NCBI RefSeq assembly: GCF_016654015.1 | Contig: NZ_JAEPWM010000010.1 | Location: forward strand, 1-64,000 | Source: Ramlibacter ginsenosidimutans | GTDB taxonomy: Bacteria; Pseudomonadota; Gammaproteobacteria; Burkholderiales; Burkholderiaceae_C | DNA length: 64,000 nt | Direction: 5' to 3' | In this document: piece after piece, positions 1 through 8,515 of the stretch | Position numbering within the stretch: position 1 is the first letter of the stretch | How the letters are laid out: each line of letters starts with the position of its first letter | Notes under the pieces: model-generated | Database searches by the model: none | What the model was told of the DNA's origin: nothing | What the model saw: the letters and a program-made list of their open reading frames with translations, nothing else | Made by a program: the position numbers and the translations under genes

Positions 1-102
<102 letters not shown>

Positions 103-121
103 CGGAGAACACAGTATCTAC

Positions 122-204
122 GAGTACGGGGGCCCGTGAGTCGAGTACGGGGGCCCGTGAGTCGAGTACGGAGCCCGTGAGTCGAGTACGGGCGCCCGTG
201 AGTC
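122..204. repeat. Four tandem copies of a 21-bp repeat
   Basis: Units at 122-142, 143-163, 164-183 (one base shorter) and 184-204 share the core GAGTACGG(G)NGCCCGTGAGTC. Each is nearly palindromic around ACGGGNGCCCGT, and the fourth is perfectly so. The array begins 20 bp after the transposase stop codon. There are no spacers, so it is a minisatellite rather than a CRISPR array. Confidence 0.9.
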
Positions 205-230
205 TTCCGCGCAGGGGCCCGACTGCCCAT

Positions 231-510
231 CGTCGCGGCAGGCGGCGTGCGGTGCAGGCCCGCATGAAGGGCATCGCCTGGAAGCCGGTCCGGGCGGCGG
301 AGCGCGGCTCGAGAGCGTCAGCGTCGAGCCGCGCGTACGTTTCATGCTACCGCGGCACTTGTCCGAGCAGAGAGTTTGGCCGCGCAGCGGGCAAACTCTC
401 TGCGAGTTGTGCCGCGCGACGCCGCCCGGACCGGCTTCCAGGGGAGTCGGCGCGCGCAGCCGCCGACCGAGGCCCAGCGGGCCTGCCACCGCACGCCGCC
501 TGCCGCGACG
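231..510. repeat. Large nested imperfect palindrome (~280 bp)
   Basis: The outer arm 231-263 is the reverse complement of 477-510 with one extra base. The next arm, 277-298, is the perfect reverse complement of 421-442 (22 bp). Inside lie an 11-bp hairpin (302-312 with 324-334), an 8-bp pair (351-358 with 409-416) and a 12-bp hairpin (367-378 with 392-403). The whole could fold into a cruciform or a long structured RNA. Open frames crossing it have no family resemblance. Positions 103-610 hold no gene that I can support other than these repeats. Confidence 0.85.
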
Positions 511-610
511 CCCGCGCGCTCCGAAGAGGGCGCGGCCTTCAATGTCGTCCACGTCCTACGGGCCGCCAACGCGCCGCTGCCTAGCATGGTGTCTTCGCCC
601 GGAGAACCTC

Positions 611-2125
611 ATGGACACGCTTTCCGTCTGGCGCGGCACGGCCGCGCCCACCGGCTATGCGATGGTCAACGGAGACGTGACTGCCGACGTGCTGGTCATC
701 GGCGGCGGCATCACCGGCGTGACGCTCGCCGACCTGCTGGCCGAACAGCATACGGCGAACAAGCCGAAGGTGGTGCTGCTCGAAGCCGGCGAGATCGGCT
801 GCGGCAGCACGGGCAACTCCACCGGCAATCTCTACGAGACGCTCTCCACCGGCATGCGCGAACTCGTGTCGCGCTGGAACACGGACGTCGCGCGGCAGGT
901 CGCCAACGAGCGGCGTGGCGCTGTCGCCTTCATCGAGGAACGCGCGCGCCTGCTGGGGGACGTGGGCTTCCGCCGCTGCCCCCTGGTGCAGTGGGCCGAC
1001 CAGGCCCTTGCGGACGCCATGCGCAAGGAGTTCGAAGCGCTAGCCGCGGCCGGCTGCGCGGTCGAGCGGGCCACCTCGGTGCCCTCGCCGCTGCCGCCGG
1101 CGCAGGGCGAGGTCCTGGTCTTGCCGGGACAGGCGCAGTTCCAGCCGCAGGCGTACGTGGCGGCGCTCGCCCGGCGCGCTGCCGAGGCCGGCGCCGCGAT
1201 CCACGAGCACTCGCGCGTCATCGCGCTGGACCTGAAGGCCAGGCGCGCGGTGACGGCCACGGGCTCCGTCACGGCGAAGGAAATCGTGATCGCGACCCAC
1301 ACGCCGCTGGGCATGCACCTCGTGCAGACCGAAATGCCCGTGCACCGCGAGTACGCAATCGCATTCGAGTGGCCGGCCGACGCAGGACCCGGCCCCGGCG
1401 CCTTCTGGTGGCAGGGCAGCGAGCATCTGTCGGTGCGCACGATGCAGGCCAATGGCCGCGACTACCTCGTGTGCGTGGGCCAGGAGCACAAGGTGGGGAT
1501 CCACAACGCGAAGGCGAGCTTGCTGGCCCTGGAGATGCTCGCGAAGAAATACGTGGGCGAGCGCCCCGTCGCCTGGCGCTGGTCCGCGCAGAACTACCGC
1601 GGCGCCGATGGCCTGCCCTACATCGGGCGCGATGCGGAGGACTGCTTCATCGCCACCGGCTTCGCGACCGACGGCCTCACCTGGGGGACCGTGGCCGCGC
1701 GGCTGATCGCCGCCGAACTGCTGGGGCACAAGTCGGCGTTCGCCGAGCTCGTGCGGCCCAACCGGCTCTCGCCCGTCAAGGGCGCCAGGCGCATCGTCGA
1801 AGAGAGCGTGACGGTGGTGAAGCAGCTGGTGAAGGACTACCTCACGCACCGCCAGAACGAGGAGCTCGCCAGCCTGCAGCCGGGCGACAGCGCCATCGTG
1901 AACGCGGAAGGCGAAACCTTCGCAGCGTACCGGGCTCCCGATGGCGAACTGTTCGCAGTCTCCAACGTCTGCACGCACATGGGCTGCAAGGTGCACTGGA
2001 ACAGCGTGGAAACAAGCTGGGACTGCCCGTGCCATGGCAGCCGCTTCCGTCCGGACGGCACCGTGATCGAAGGTCCTGCGATCCACGCGCTGAAGCGGCG
2101 GCACGCGCCGCCGCTCGGGTCCTGA
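611..2125 (+). CDS. FAD-dependent oxidoreductase with C-terminal Rieske domain
   Basis: This 504-residue protein is predicted to oxidise an amine or amino-acid-like substrate through FAD, with a [2Fe-2S] cluster as electron partner. A DAO-type dinucleotide-binding motif (VLVIGGGITG) lies near residue 30. The FAD domain continues to about residue 400 and ends with the typical GLPYIGR and TGFATDGLTWG segments. The C-terminal ~95 residues form a Rieske fold with ligand pairs in CTHMGC and CPCHGS. I chose ATG 611 because GGAG (601-604) precedes it and homologous sequence begins there; the open frame extends upstream through the palindrome. The gene stands alone. The substrate is unknown. Confidence 0.85.
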   Translation: MDTLSVWRGTAAPTGYAMVNGDVTADVLVIGGGITGVTLADLLAEQHTANKPKVVLLEAGEIGCGSTGNSTGNLYETLSTGMRELVSRWNTDVARQVANERRGAVAFIEERARLLGDVGFRRCPLVQWADQALADAMRKEFEALAAAGCAVERATSVPSPLPPAQGEVLVLPGQAQFQPQAYVAALARRAAEAGAAIHEHSRVIALDLKARRAVTATGSVTAKEIVIATHTPLGMHLVQTEMPVHREYAIAFEWPADAGPGPGAFWWQGSEHLSVRTMQANGRDYLVCVGQEHKVGIHNAKASLLALEMLAKKYVGERPVAWRWSAQNYRGADGLPYIGRDAEDCFIATGFATDGLTWGTVAARLIAAELLGHKSAFAELVRPNRLSPVKGARRIVEESVTVVKQLVKDYLTHRQNEELASLQPGDSAIVNAEGETFAAYRAPDGELFAVSNVCTHMGCKVHWNSVETSWDCPCHGSRFRPDGTVIEGPAIHALKRRHAPPLGS

Positions 2126-2156
2126 ATCCGGTGCGGGCGCAGTCCCGCACGCGCCC

Positions 2157-2402
2157 TCAGCTCTTGGCTTTCTTGGTGCCCAGGCCCAATTGCTCGCGGG
2201 TGCGGTCGATGCGCGCCTGCCTGCGCGCGTTGTCGCGTTCCACCGCCTTGCGCTTGGTGTAGCCGGACCAGTCCGCCCACGTCCACCAGGCCACGGCCAG
2301 CGCGAACGGCGAGAGGACGGCCCACCACGACCAGACCGCCACGGGCCCGATCTCCAGGTATTTCAGGGCCAGCAGCAAGATCCCCGCCAACAACAAATAC
2401 AT
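2157..2402 (-). CDS. Small Trp-rich membrane protein
   Basis: This 81-residue protein has an N-terminal hydrophobic stretch (MYLLLAGILLLALKYLEIGP), a Trp-rich segment (VWSWWAV...AWWTWADW) and a charged KRKAVERDNARR tail. That is the layout of the small Trp-rich proteins seen in Burkholderiales (TIGR04438-like). It should sit in the inner membrane with a cytoplasmic basic tail; its role is unknown. A strong GGAGGG ribosome-binding site precedes the ATG at 2402. It converges with the oxidoreductase gene and is divergent from the cytochrome c gene. Confidence 0.75.
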   Translation of the reverse strand: MYLLLAGILLLALKYLEIGPVAVWSWWAVLSPFALAVAWWTWADWSGYTKRKAVERDNARRQARIDRTREQLGLGTKKAKS

Positions 2403-2507
2403 GTTCCCCCTCCTGCATTCGCCCGCGCAACCCGGTGAGCGGGCCGGGTCAACGGGCGTCCGTACAATAACGTTGAAGCACTGTAACCCAACGACGAGGA
2501 ACTCCTT

Positions 2508-2813
2508 ATGAAGCGAGCCCTGCTGGCTCTGGCGGTCCTGGCCGCCGCATCCGCCCCGGCGCTGGCGGACCAGGCCTTGGCCACCGCCAAGAACTGCATG
2601 GCCTGCCATGCGATCGACAAGAAGCTGGTCGGTCCCGCCTACAAGGACGTCGCCGCCAAGTACGCAGGCCAGAAGGACGCCGTGGACCGCCTTGCCGCCA
2701 AGATCATGAAGGGTGGCTCCGGCGTGTGGGGCCCCGTGCCCATGCCCGCGAACGTGCAGGTGAACGATGCCGAAGCGAAGAAACTCGCGGCCTGGGTGCT
2801 GTCGCTGAAGTAA
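2508..2813 (+). CDS. Periplasmic class I cytochrome c (c551/c552-like)
   Basis: This 101-residue precursor has a clear signal peptide of about 20 residues ([20 protein letters not shown]). Haem attaches at CMACH (residues 35-39), and the Met ligand is in the VPMPAN segment. Size and motifs fit the c551/c552 family of soluble electron carriers. GAGGAA 5' of the ATG sets the start. It is monocistronic, being followed by a strong terminator. It could deliver electrons to a terminal oxidase or peroxidase such as those encoded at 19-24 kb and 34 kb, but nothing in the sequence links them. Confidence 0.92.
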   Translation: MKRALLALAVLAAASAPALADQALATAKNCMACHAIDKKLVGPAYKDVAAKYAGQKDAVDRLAAKIMKGGSGVWGPVPMPANVQVNDAEAKKLAAWVLSLK

Positions 2814-2829
2814 GACACTCCAGCCCAAG

Positions 2830-2856
2830 AAAAGCCCGCTCTCGAGCGGGCTTTTT
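2830..2856 (+). terminator. Rho-independent terminator, probably bidirectional
   Basis: An 11-bp stem (AAAAGCCCGCT with AGCGGGCTTTT) has a CTCG loop and A and T tracts on both sides. It lies between the convergent cytochrome c and acs genes and can serve both. Confidence 0.9.
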
Positions 2857-2877
2857 GCTGGCTGCGAACTTCCTAAC

Positions 2878-4863
2878 TCAGTTCGTCTCCGACAACTGAT
2901 CGAGGATCGCGGGGTTCTCCAGGGTCGTGACGTCCTGCGTGATCTTCTCGCCCTTGGCGATGCTGCGCAGCAGGCGGCGCATGATCTTCCCGCTGCGCGT
3001 CTTGGGCAGGTTCTCGCCGAAGCGGATGTCCTTGGGCTTGGCGATCGGGCCGATCTCCTTGGCCACCCAGTTGCGCAACTCGTTGGCGATCTTCTTCGCC
3101 TCCTCGCCCGTGGGACGCGGACGCTTCAGCACGACGAATGCGCACACGGCCTCGCCCGTGAGGTCGTCGGGGCGGCCGACCACCGCGGCTTCCGCCACGA
3201 GGTCGGTCTTCGAAACGAGTGCCGACTCGATCTCCATCGTGCCCAGGCGGTGCCCGGACACGTTCAGCACGTCGTCGATGCGGCCCGTGATGCGGAAGTA
3301 GCCGGTCTTCGCGTCGCGCACCGCGCCGTCGCCGGCGAGGTAGATGCGCCCGCCCATCTCCTCGGGGAAATAGCTTTTCCTGAAGCGCTCCGGGTCGCCC
3401 CAGATCGTGCGGATCATGGAAGGCCACGGCCGCTTGATCACCAGCATGCCGCCGGAGCCATTGGGAATGTCGTGGCCCGCCTCGTCGACGATGGCGGCCA
3501 TGATGCCGGGCAGCGGCAGCGTGCACGACCCGGGCACGAGCGGCGTGGCGCCGGGCAGCGGCGTGATCACGTGGCCGCCGGTCTCGGTCTGCCAGAACGT
3601 GTCCACGATCGGGCAACGCTCGCCACCCACGTTCCGGTAATACCACATCCATGCTTCGGGATTGATCGGCTCGCCCACCGTGCCCAGGATGCGCAGCGAG
3701 GTGAGATCCCAGTTCTTCGGGTGCACCTTCGCGTCCGTCTCGGCCGCCTTGATCAGCGAGCGGATCGCCGTGGGCGCCGTGTAGAAGATCGAGACCTTGT
3801 GCTTCTCGATCATCTGCCAGAAGCGCCCGGAATGCGGGTAGGTCGGGATGCCTTCGAAGATCAGCTGCGTCGCGCCGGCCGCGAGCGGGCCGTAGGCGAC
3901 ATAGCTGTGGCCCGTGATCCAGCCGATGTCCGCGGTACACCAGAACAGGTCCTGCGGCTTCAGGTCGAAGGTCCAGTCCATCGTGAGCTTGGACCACAGC
4001 AGGTAGCCGCCGGTGGAATGCTGCACGCCCTTGGGCTTGCCGGTCGAACCGGAGGTGTAGAGGATGAACAGCGGATGCTCCGCGCCCACGGGCTCCGGCT
4101 TGCACTCGGTCGGCTGGCCCTTGAGCACTTCGTCGAAGGTCTTGTCGCGGCCGGCGACCATGTTGCAGGCGGTCGGCGTGCGCATGTAGACGAACACCGT
4201 CTTCACGCTGTCGCAGCCGCCCATGGCCAGCGCTTCGTCGACGATGGCCTTCAGCCCCATCTCCTTGCCGCCGCGCAGCTGGTAGTTGGCCGTGACGACC
4301 GCCACCGCGCCGGCGTCGATCACGCGCTCGTGGATGGACTTGGCCGAGAAGCCGCCGAACACGACGCTGTGGGTCGCGCCGATCCGCGCGCAGGCCTGCA
4401 TGGCCACGACGCCCTCCACGCCCATGGGCATGTAGATGATGACGCGGTCGCCCTTGCGGATGCCCTGGGCCTTCAGCGCGTTGGCGAACTGGCCGACGCG
4501 CGCGAGCAGTTCCTTGTACGTGACCCTGCTCACCTGCCCGTCGTCGGACTCGAAGACGATCGCGGTCTTGTTCTCGACCGGCGTGCCGATGTGCCGGTCG
4601 AGGCAGTTCGCGCTGGCATTCAGCTCACCATCCTCGAACCATTTGTAGAAAGGTGCGTTGGACTCGTCCAGCGTCTTCGTGAACGGCCGCGTCCACTGCA
4701 GGTTCTCGCGCGCCAGCCGCGCCCAGAAGCCTTCAAAGTCCCGCTCCGCTTCCTTGCACAGGGCCTCGTAGGCCGGCATGCCGGAAATGCGAGCCGCCTT
4801 GATGGTGGCTTCGCTCGGCGGGAACACACGGTTTTCGACCAGGACGGACTCGATGGCACTCAT
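2878..4863 (-). CDS. acs: Acetyl-CoA synthetase
   Basis: This 661-residue enzyme activates acetate with ATP and CoA to acetyl-CoA in the cytoplasm. The length is normal for Acs. The AMP-binding motif [11 protein letters not shown] is at residues 269-279. The FWQTETGGH segment that binds AMP is present. The C-terminal [11 protein letters not shown] motif includes the catalytic lysine (about K626), the residue usually controlled by acetylation. It is divergent from the GntR-type regulator gene, with about 250 bp between the two. The family call is firm. Confidence 0.97.
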   Translation of the reverse strand: MSAIESVLVENRVFPPSEATIKAARISGMPAYEALCKEAERDFEGFWARLARENLQWTRPFTKTLDESNAPFYKWFEDGELNASANCLDRHIGTPVENKTAIVFESDDGQVSRVTYKELLARVGQFANALKAQGIRKGDRVIIYMPMGVEGVVAMQACARIGATHSVVFGGFSAKSIHERVIDAGAVAVVTANYQLRGGKEMGLKAIVDEALAMGGCDSVKTVFVYMRTPTACNMVAGRDKTFDEVLKGQPTECKPEPVGAEHPLFILYTSGSTGKPKGVQHSTGGYLLWSKLTMDWTFDLKPQDLFWCTADIGWITGHSYVAYGPLAAGATQLIFEGIPTYPHSGRFWQMIEKHKVSIFYTAPTAIRSLIKAAETDAKVHPKNWDLTSLRILGTVGEPINPEAWMWYYRNVGGERCPIVDTFWQTETGGHVITPLPGATPLVPGSCTLPLPGIMAAIVDEAGHDIPNGSGGMLVIKRPWPSMIRTIWGDPERFRKSYFPEEMGGRIYLAGDGAVRDAKTGYFRITGRIDDVLNVSGHRLGTMEIESALVSKTDLVAEAAVVGRPDDLTGEAVCAFVVLKRPRPTGEEAKKIANELRNWVAKEIGPIAKPKDIRFGENLPKTRSGKIMRRLLRSIAKGEKITQDVTTLENPAILDQLSETN

Positions 4864-4997
4864 GCTTTGTCTCCGGAGGGATTGGGGCTAGTCGCTACTG
4901 TCGGACCCGGCACTTACAGGCCACTGACGGGCGCCCTGCCTCGAATCTACCGCGTGGCGAGCCGGCGTGCCAAGAGTGGCGACGGTCGACACTGCGC

Positions 4998-5025
4998 GTG
5001 ACACGGTCGCGTGCGTTCCTATAAT
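4998..5025 (+). promoter_or_regulatory. Sigma-70 promoter for the GntR-type regulator gene
   Basis: A -35 box GTGACA (4998-5003) and a perfect -10 box TATAAT (5020-5025) are separated by 16 bp. They would start transcription near 5032, roughly 80-120 nt before the coding region. Confidence 0.65.
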
Positions 5026-5150
5026 CGGACGCATCGCCGCGCCTGCGGTTCCTCCACGAGCCGCCGCGCCACCGCACGGCGCATCCCGCAGCGCGTAGAG
5101 CGGAGGGTCGTCCCATCAGCGCCATTCCCCCCATCCAGACCAGCGAGGGC

Positions 5151-5777
5151 TTGTCCCGCCAGATCGCGGATCAGCTCAGGGAACTGATCTACGCGGGAGA
5201 GTTCAAGCCGGGCGACCGCCTGAACGAGGCGGCGCTGGCGGTGCGCATGGGAACGAGCCGCGGCCCGATCCGCGAGGCGATCCGCATCCTCACCGGCACC
5301 GGCCTCGTGACGCCCGTGGTGAACCGCGGCGTCTTCGTGCGGAAGATCTCCGTGCAGGAGATGCTGGAGATCTACGACCTGCGGGCGCTGGCCTTCGGTT
5401 TCGCGGCGGCGCGCGCGTGCGAGCACGTCACCGACGAGGACCGCCGCCGCCTGGAGGCACTGCTCGAAGCCATGGACCGCGCCGCGCAGTCCGGCGACAG
5501 CGGCGGCTACTACGAGCTGAACGTGCGCTTCCACGAGGAGGTGCTGCTGCTGGCGCACCACGAGCGCGTGCGGCAACTGTACGAAGGCTACGTGAAGGAG
5601 CTGCACCTGTACCGGCGGCAGAACTTCAACGCACCCGGCAACATGCGCCGCTCGAACGTCGAGCACCGCAGGCTCTACGAAGCGATCGCCAAGGGCAATG
5701 CCGCCAAGGCGAAGCAGTTCGCCGAGGAACACATCCAGGCGGGGCGCGCGCGGCTGCTGGCGCTCGCGGATTCGTAG
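5151..5777 (+). CDS. GntR-family transcriptional regulator, FCD subfamily
   Basis: The 208-residue minimum product has an N-terminal winged helix (GDRLNEAALAVRMGTSRGPIREAIR, about residues 24-48) and an all-helical FCD effector domain that binds small organic acids through metal-coordinating histidines. It probably controls the leftward catabolic/transport operon that ends opposite it. The start is uncertain. TTG at 5151 is the only standard in-frame start and has no properly spaced ribosome-binding site. A GGAGGG at 5102-5107 stands 7 nt before an in-frame ATC at 5115, which would add 12 residues. The stop codon lies inside a palindromic repeat. Confidence 0.85.
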   Translation: MSRQIADQLRELIYAGEFKPGDRLNEAALAVRMGTSRGPIREAIRILTGTGLVTPVVNRGVFVRKISVQEMLEIYDLRALAFGFAAARACEHVTDEDRRRLEALLEAMDRAAQSGDSGGYYELNVRFHEEVLLLAHHERVRQLYEGYVKELHLYRRQNFNAPGNMRRSNVEHRRLYEAIAKGNAAKAKQFAEEHIQAGRARLLALADS

Positions 5778-5844
5778 GCTGGTGGTGAGCGCAGCGAACC
5801 CCAGCGTCGCGCATCGCTGGGGTTCCTGCGTCACCCCAGCCTAC
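5774..5844. repeat. Palindromic intergenic element, copy 1
   Basis: The element runs from GTAGGCTGG to CCAGCCTAC, with internal arms AGCGAACCCCAGCG and CGCTGGGGTTCC, so it folds into a long hairpin. Its first bases contain the TAG stop codon of the GntR-type gene. It is of the REP-like class common between proteobacterial genes. Confidence 0.85.
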
Positions 5845-5858
5845 AGGGAGGCCGATTC

Positions 5859-5931
5859 GTAGGCTGGCGGTGAGCGAAGCGAACCCCAGCGTAGCGCGCA
5901 GCACTGGGGTTCCTGCGTCACCCCAGCCTAC
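5859..5931. repeat. Palindromic intergenic element, copy 2
   Basis: This is a near-identical second copy of the element at 5774-5844, 14 bp downstream. Its last bases (CTA at 5928-5930) provide the TAG stop codon of the leftward dehydrogenase gene. Confidence 0.85.
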
Positions 5932-6998
5932 AGGCTGCCGATGACTGCGCGGGTGAAGGACTCCGTGTTGCCTTGGCCGCGGATGTCGCCCGTGCGCGCC
6001 TGCGCGTTCCCCAGCGCCGCCTTCAGGCCGCGTTCCATGCTGGCCGCGGCGGCCACAGCTTCCGGAATGCCCTTGCGGCGCCCGAGCCAGTCCAGCAGCA
6101 TGCGGGTCGAATCGATCATCGCGTAGGGGTTCGCCTTGCCCTGCCCCGCGATGTCGGGCGCCGACCCGTGCGTCGCCTGGGCCATCGCGAAGTCGCCGTC
6201 GCCGATGCACAGGCCCGGCGCCATGCCCAGGCCGCCGACCAGGCCGGCGGCTTCGTCGGTGAGGATGTCGCCGAACATGTTGGTGGTGACCACCACGTCG
6301 AAGTTCTGCGGGTCGCGCACCAGGCGCATCGCCATCGTGTCGACGATGACCTCGTTCACCTGCACATCGGGGAAGTCCCTGGCCGCCTTGAGGCACTCCT
6401 CGACGAACATGCCGCAGCCCAGCTTGAACACCGTGTTCTTGTGCACGACCGTCAGCCTCTTGCGGCGGTTGCGCGCGAGCGCGAGCGCCACGCGTGCCAC
6501 GCGCTCGCTGCCCTGGCGCGTGATCACGCGCACGGAGATGGTCATGTCCTCGCTGGGCCGGAACTCGCCCGAGCCCGCGACCACGTTGCGATCGGGCTGG
6601 AAGCCCTCGTTGTTCTCGCGCACGATCACGAGGTCCACGTCGTCGCGCAGGCAGCCGATGTCCGGATACGAACGCGTGGGCCGCACGTTCGCGAACAGGT
6701 TGAAGTGCTTGCGCATGATCGGGTGCGGATTGATCGCGCCCGGACCCTTCGGATACTCGCGGTGGCCGATGGGACCGAGCACGAAACCGTCCATCTTCGC
6801 CAGCGTCTCCAGGGTGCCGGCGGGCAAGGTGGAGCCGTGCGTGTCGAGCGCGCGCCGGCCGGCGGGCATCGGCCGCCAATCGATGCGCAGGCCGTGCTTC
6901 TCGGCCGCGGCGGACGCGACCTGCACCGCCGCGGGCACCACTTCGTGGCCGATGTCGTCGCCCTCCAGCACGCCGAGGACCAGGTGGACGTTCTTCAT
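5928..6998 (-). CDS. Isocitrate/isopropylmalate dehydrogenase-family enzyme
   Basis: This protein of 356 residues is predicted to be a metal- and NAD(P)-dependent beta-decarboxylating dehydrogenase of the LeuB/Icd/tartrate dehydrogenase family. Visible features are LGVLEGDDIG near the N-terminus, the substrate-binding NVRPTRSYP segment, VIVRENNEGF, the KNTVFK lysine region, the TTNMFGDILTDEAAGL metal site and HGSAPDIAGQGKANP. I chose ATG 6998 (AAGGAAA upstream) over an extended frame. It is the last gene of an operon with a PrpD-type protein and an importer, so a role in degrading an imported di- or tricarboxylate (such as tartrate or a malate analogue) is inferred. The substrate is not determinable here. 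Confidence 0.85.
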   Translation of the reverse strand: MKNVHLVLGVLEGDDIGHEVVPAAVQVASAAAEKHGLRIDWRPMPAGRRALDTHGSTLPAGTLETLAKMDGFVLGPIGHREYPKGPGAINPHPIMRKHFNLFANVRPTRSYPDIGCLRDDVDLVIVRENNEGFQPDRNVVAGSGEFRPSEDMTISVRVITRQGSERVARVALALARNRRKRLTVVHKNTVFKLGCGMFVEECLKAARDFPDVQVNEVIVDTMAMRLVRDPQNFDVVVTTNMFGDILTDEAAGLVGGLGMAPGLCIGDGDFAMAQATHGSAPDIAGQGKANPYAMIDSTRMLLDWLGRRKGIPEAVAAAASMERGLKAALGNAQARTGDIRGQGNTESFTRAVIGSL

Positions 6999-7053
6999 GC
7001 AGTCGTTTCCTTGCGGCGCGCGAGCGCCATGGTGTTGCGCAGGTCGAGCGGCA

Positions 7054-8475
7054 TCACGCGCGCTCATGGGCCAGGGCATTCGTCAGGGCAGCGATGGAGG
7101 GCAGCGACTCCAGTTCGCGCACCATGGCCACGATGTCGTCGGCGCGCTGCTTCGGGAAGCGGGCGAACTCCGCGTTCTCGCGGAACTTGTCGGCGACCTC
7201 GTCGTACGTCATCGGCATCGCGGGGCTGCCCTTGCCGAAGTCGGCGCGTCCGCTCACGGTGCGGCCGTTGGCCAGCGAGATATCGATGAGCGTCGTCATC
7301 TTGTGGTAGCCGGCGGCCTCCGCCTCCTGGTCCACAACGAAGTCGATCTTCTCGATCATCTTCTTCACGTCGGGGCGCCCCACCACCTGGTCGGTGAATT
7401 CGTTCAGCCCCGCGCGGCCTTCCAGCAGCAGGATGGCCATGCAGAACTCCATCGAGAACTTGGCCTGCAGTTCGTCGGTGGGGCGGTGGTGGATCAGCGC
7501 ATTGGGCATGTTGTGGTTGGTCCCGACGCGCACGCGCACCACGTCCTTCGCCTGGACGCCGTTCGCGCGGATCAGGCGCAGCATTTCCGTCATGCCGGGG
7601 TGCGTCAGCGAGCCGGACGGATGCGGCTTGATGGACACGCCCGGTTCCGCGAAGGTCCACGGCTTGCCCAGGCGGCCCGCGATGGCGCCCGCGTCGTAGC
7701 CACCGCCGGCGGCGCTGAAGAAGCCGCGCGGCGCCTCCAGGATCTTGTCGGTGGCGGTCCAGCCGTAGGAGGCGAACTGCGCGGCCGCGACGCCGCTTTC
7801 GGAAGAGCGGCCAGCGTGGAAGGGCTTGGTCATGGTGCCGAAGTTCTCGCGCAGGCCGGCTGACTGGCTGCCGGCAATGGAGAGTGCGCGGCAGGTTGCT
7901 TCCTCGTCCAGGCCCATCAGCTTCGCCGCAGCGGCCGCTGCCGCAAAGGTGCCGCAGGTCGCGGTGGAGTGGAAGCCCGTCTGGTAGTGCCGCGGGTGGA
8001 TGGCTTCGGAAATCTTGCACTCCACTTCCACGCCCAGGTGGTACGCCAGCATCGCCTGCGCTCCGCTCGCGCCGACCGCTTCGGCGACGGCGAGCGCGGC
8101 CGGCAGCGCGGGCGCCGTCGGATGCGTGAGGAGGCCGTACACGCGGTCGGCCGCCACGGCCAGCTGGGTGTCGTCGTAGTCGTCCGCGTGGATGCCGACG
8201 CCGTTGGCGAAGGCCGCGAAGCGCGGCGCGACCTTCATCCGCGTGCCGAAGACAGTCGAGGGTCCGGTGCCGAGGTTCAGCTCGGAGAGATGCCTGCGCA
8301 CCAGCTCGCCGCAATGGCTGGCGCCGCCGGACAGCGCGAGGCCGAGCCCGTCGAGGATGGACTTCTTGCCCAGGCCGACCACGTCCTGCGGCAGGTCGAC
8401 CATGCGCGTGCTGCAGATGAAATCGGCCACGTAGTGGGTGAGGTGTTCGGCCGCCTGCTTCTCGGTGATGCTCAC
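7054..8475 (-). CDS. MmgE/PrpD-family protein
   Basis: This 473-residue protein belongs to the MmgE/PrpD fold, which includes 2-methylcitrate and aconitate-type dehydratases and decarboxylases. Typical segments are LDGLGLALSG (about residue 40), the HADDYDDTQ region (near 115), HPTAPALPAALA, and GFHSTATCGTFAAAAAAAKLMG (near 165). The C-terminal domain has the usual GRADFGKGSPAMPM stretch. It lies 40 nt after the ABC ATPase gene and 55 nt before the dehydrogenase gene. It probably acts on the same imported organic acid. Length is normal. Confidence 0.9.
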   Translation of the reverse strand: MSITEKQAAEHLTHYVADFICSTRMVDLPQDVVGLGKKSILDGLGLALSGGASHCGELVRRHLSELNLGTGPSTVFGTRMKVAPRFAAFANGVGIHADDYDDTQLAVAADRVYGLLTHPTAPALPAALAVAEAVGASGAQAMLAYHLGVEVECKISEAIHPRHYQTGFHSTATCGTFAAAAAAAKLMGLDEEATCRALSIAGSQSAGLRENFGTMTKPFHAGRSSESGVAAAQFASYGWTATDKILEAPRGFFSAAGGGYDAGAIAGRLGKPWTFAEPGVSIKPHPSGSLTHPGMTEMLRLIRANGVQAKDVVRVRVGTNHNMPNALIHHRPTDELQAKFSMEFCMAILLLEGRAGLNEFTDQVVGRPDVKKMIEKIDFVVDQEAEAAGYHKMTTLIDISLANGRTVSGRADFGKGSPAMPMTYDEVADKFRENAEFARFPKQRADDIVAMVRELESLPSIAALTNALAHERA

Positions 8476-8515
8476 TGGGGTCTCCTCGTCTGGATGGTGA
8501 TGGCCGGCCCGCGCC

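Noticed and set aside
122-204. Tandem repeat as a possible CRISPR array
   Set aside because: The 21-bp units directly abut, with no spacers, and no cas genes are present.
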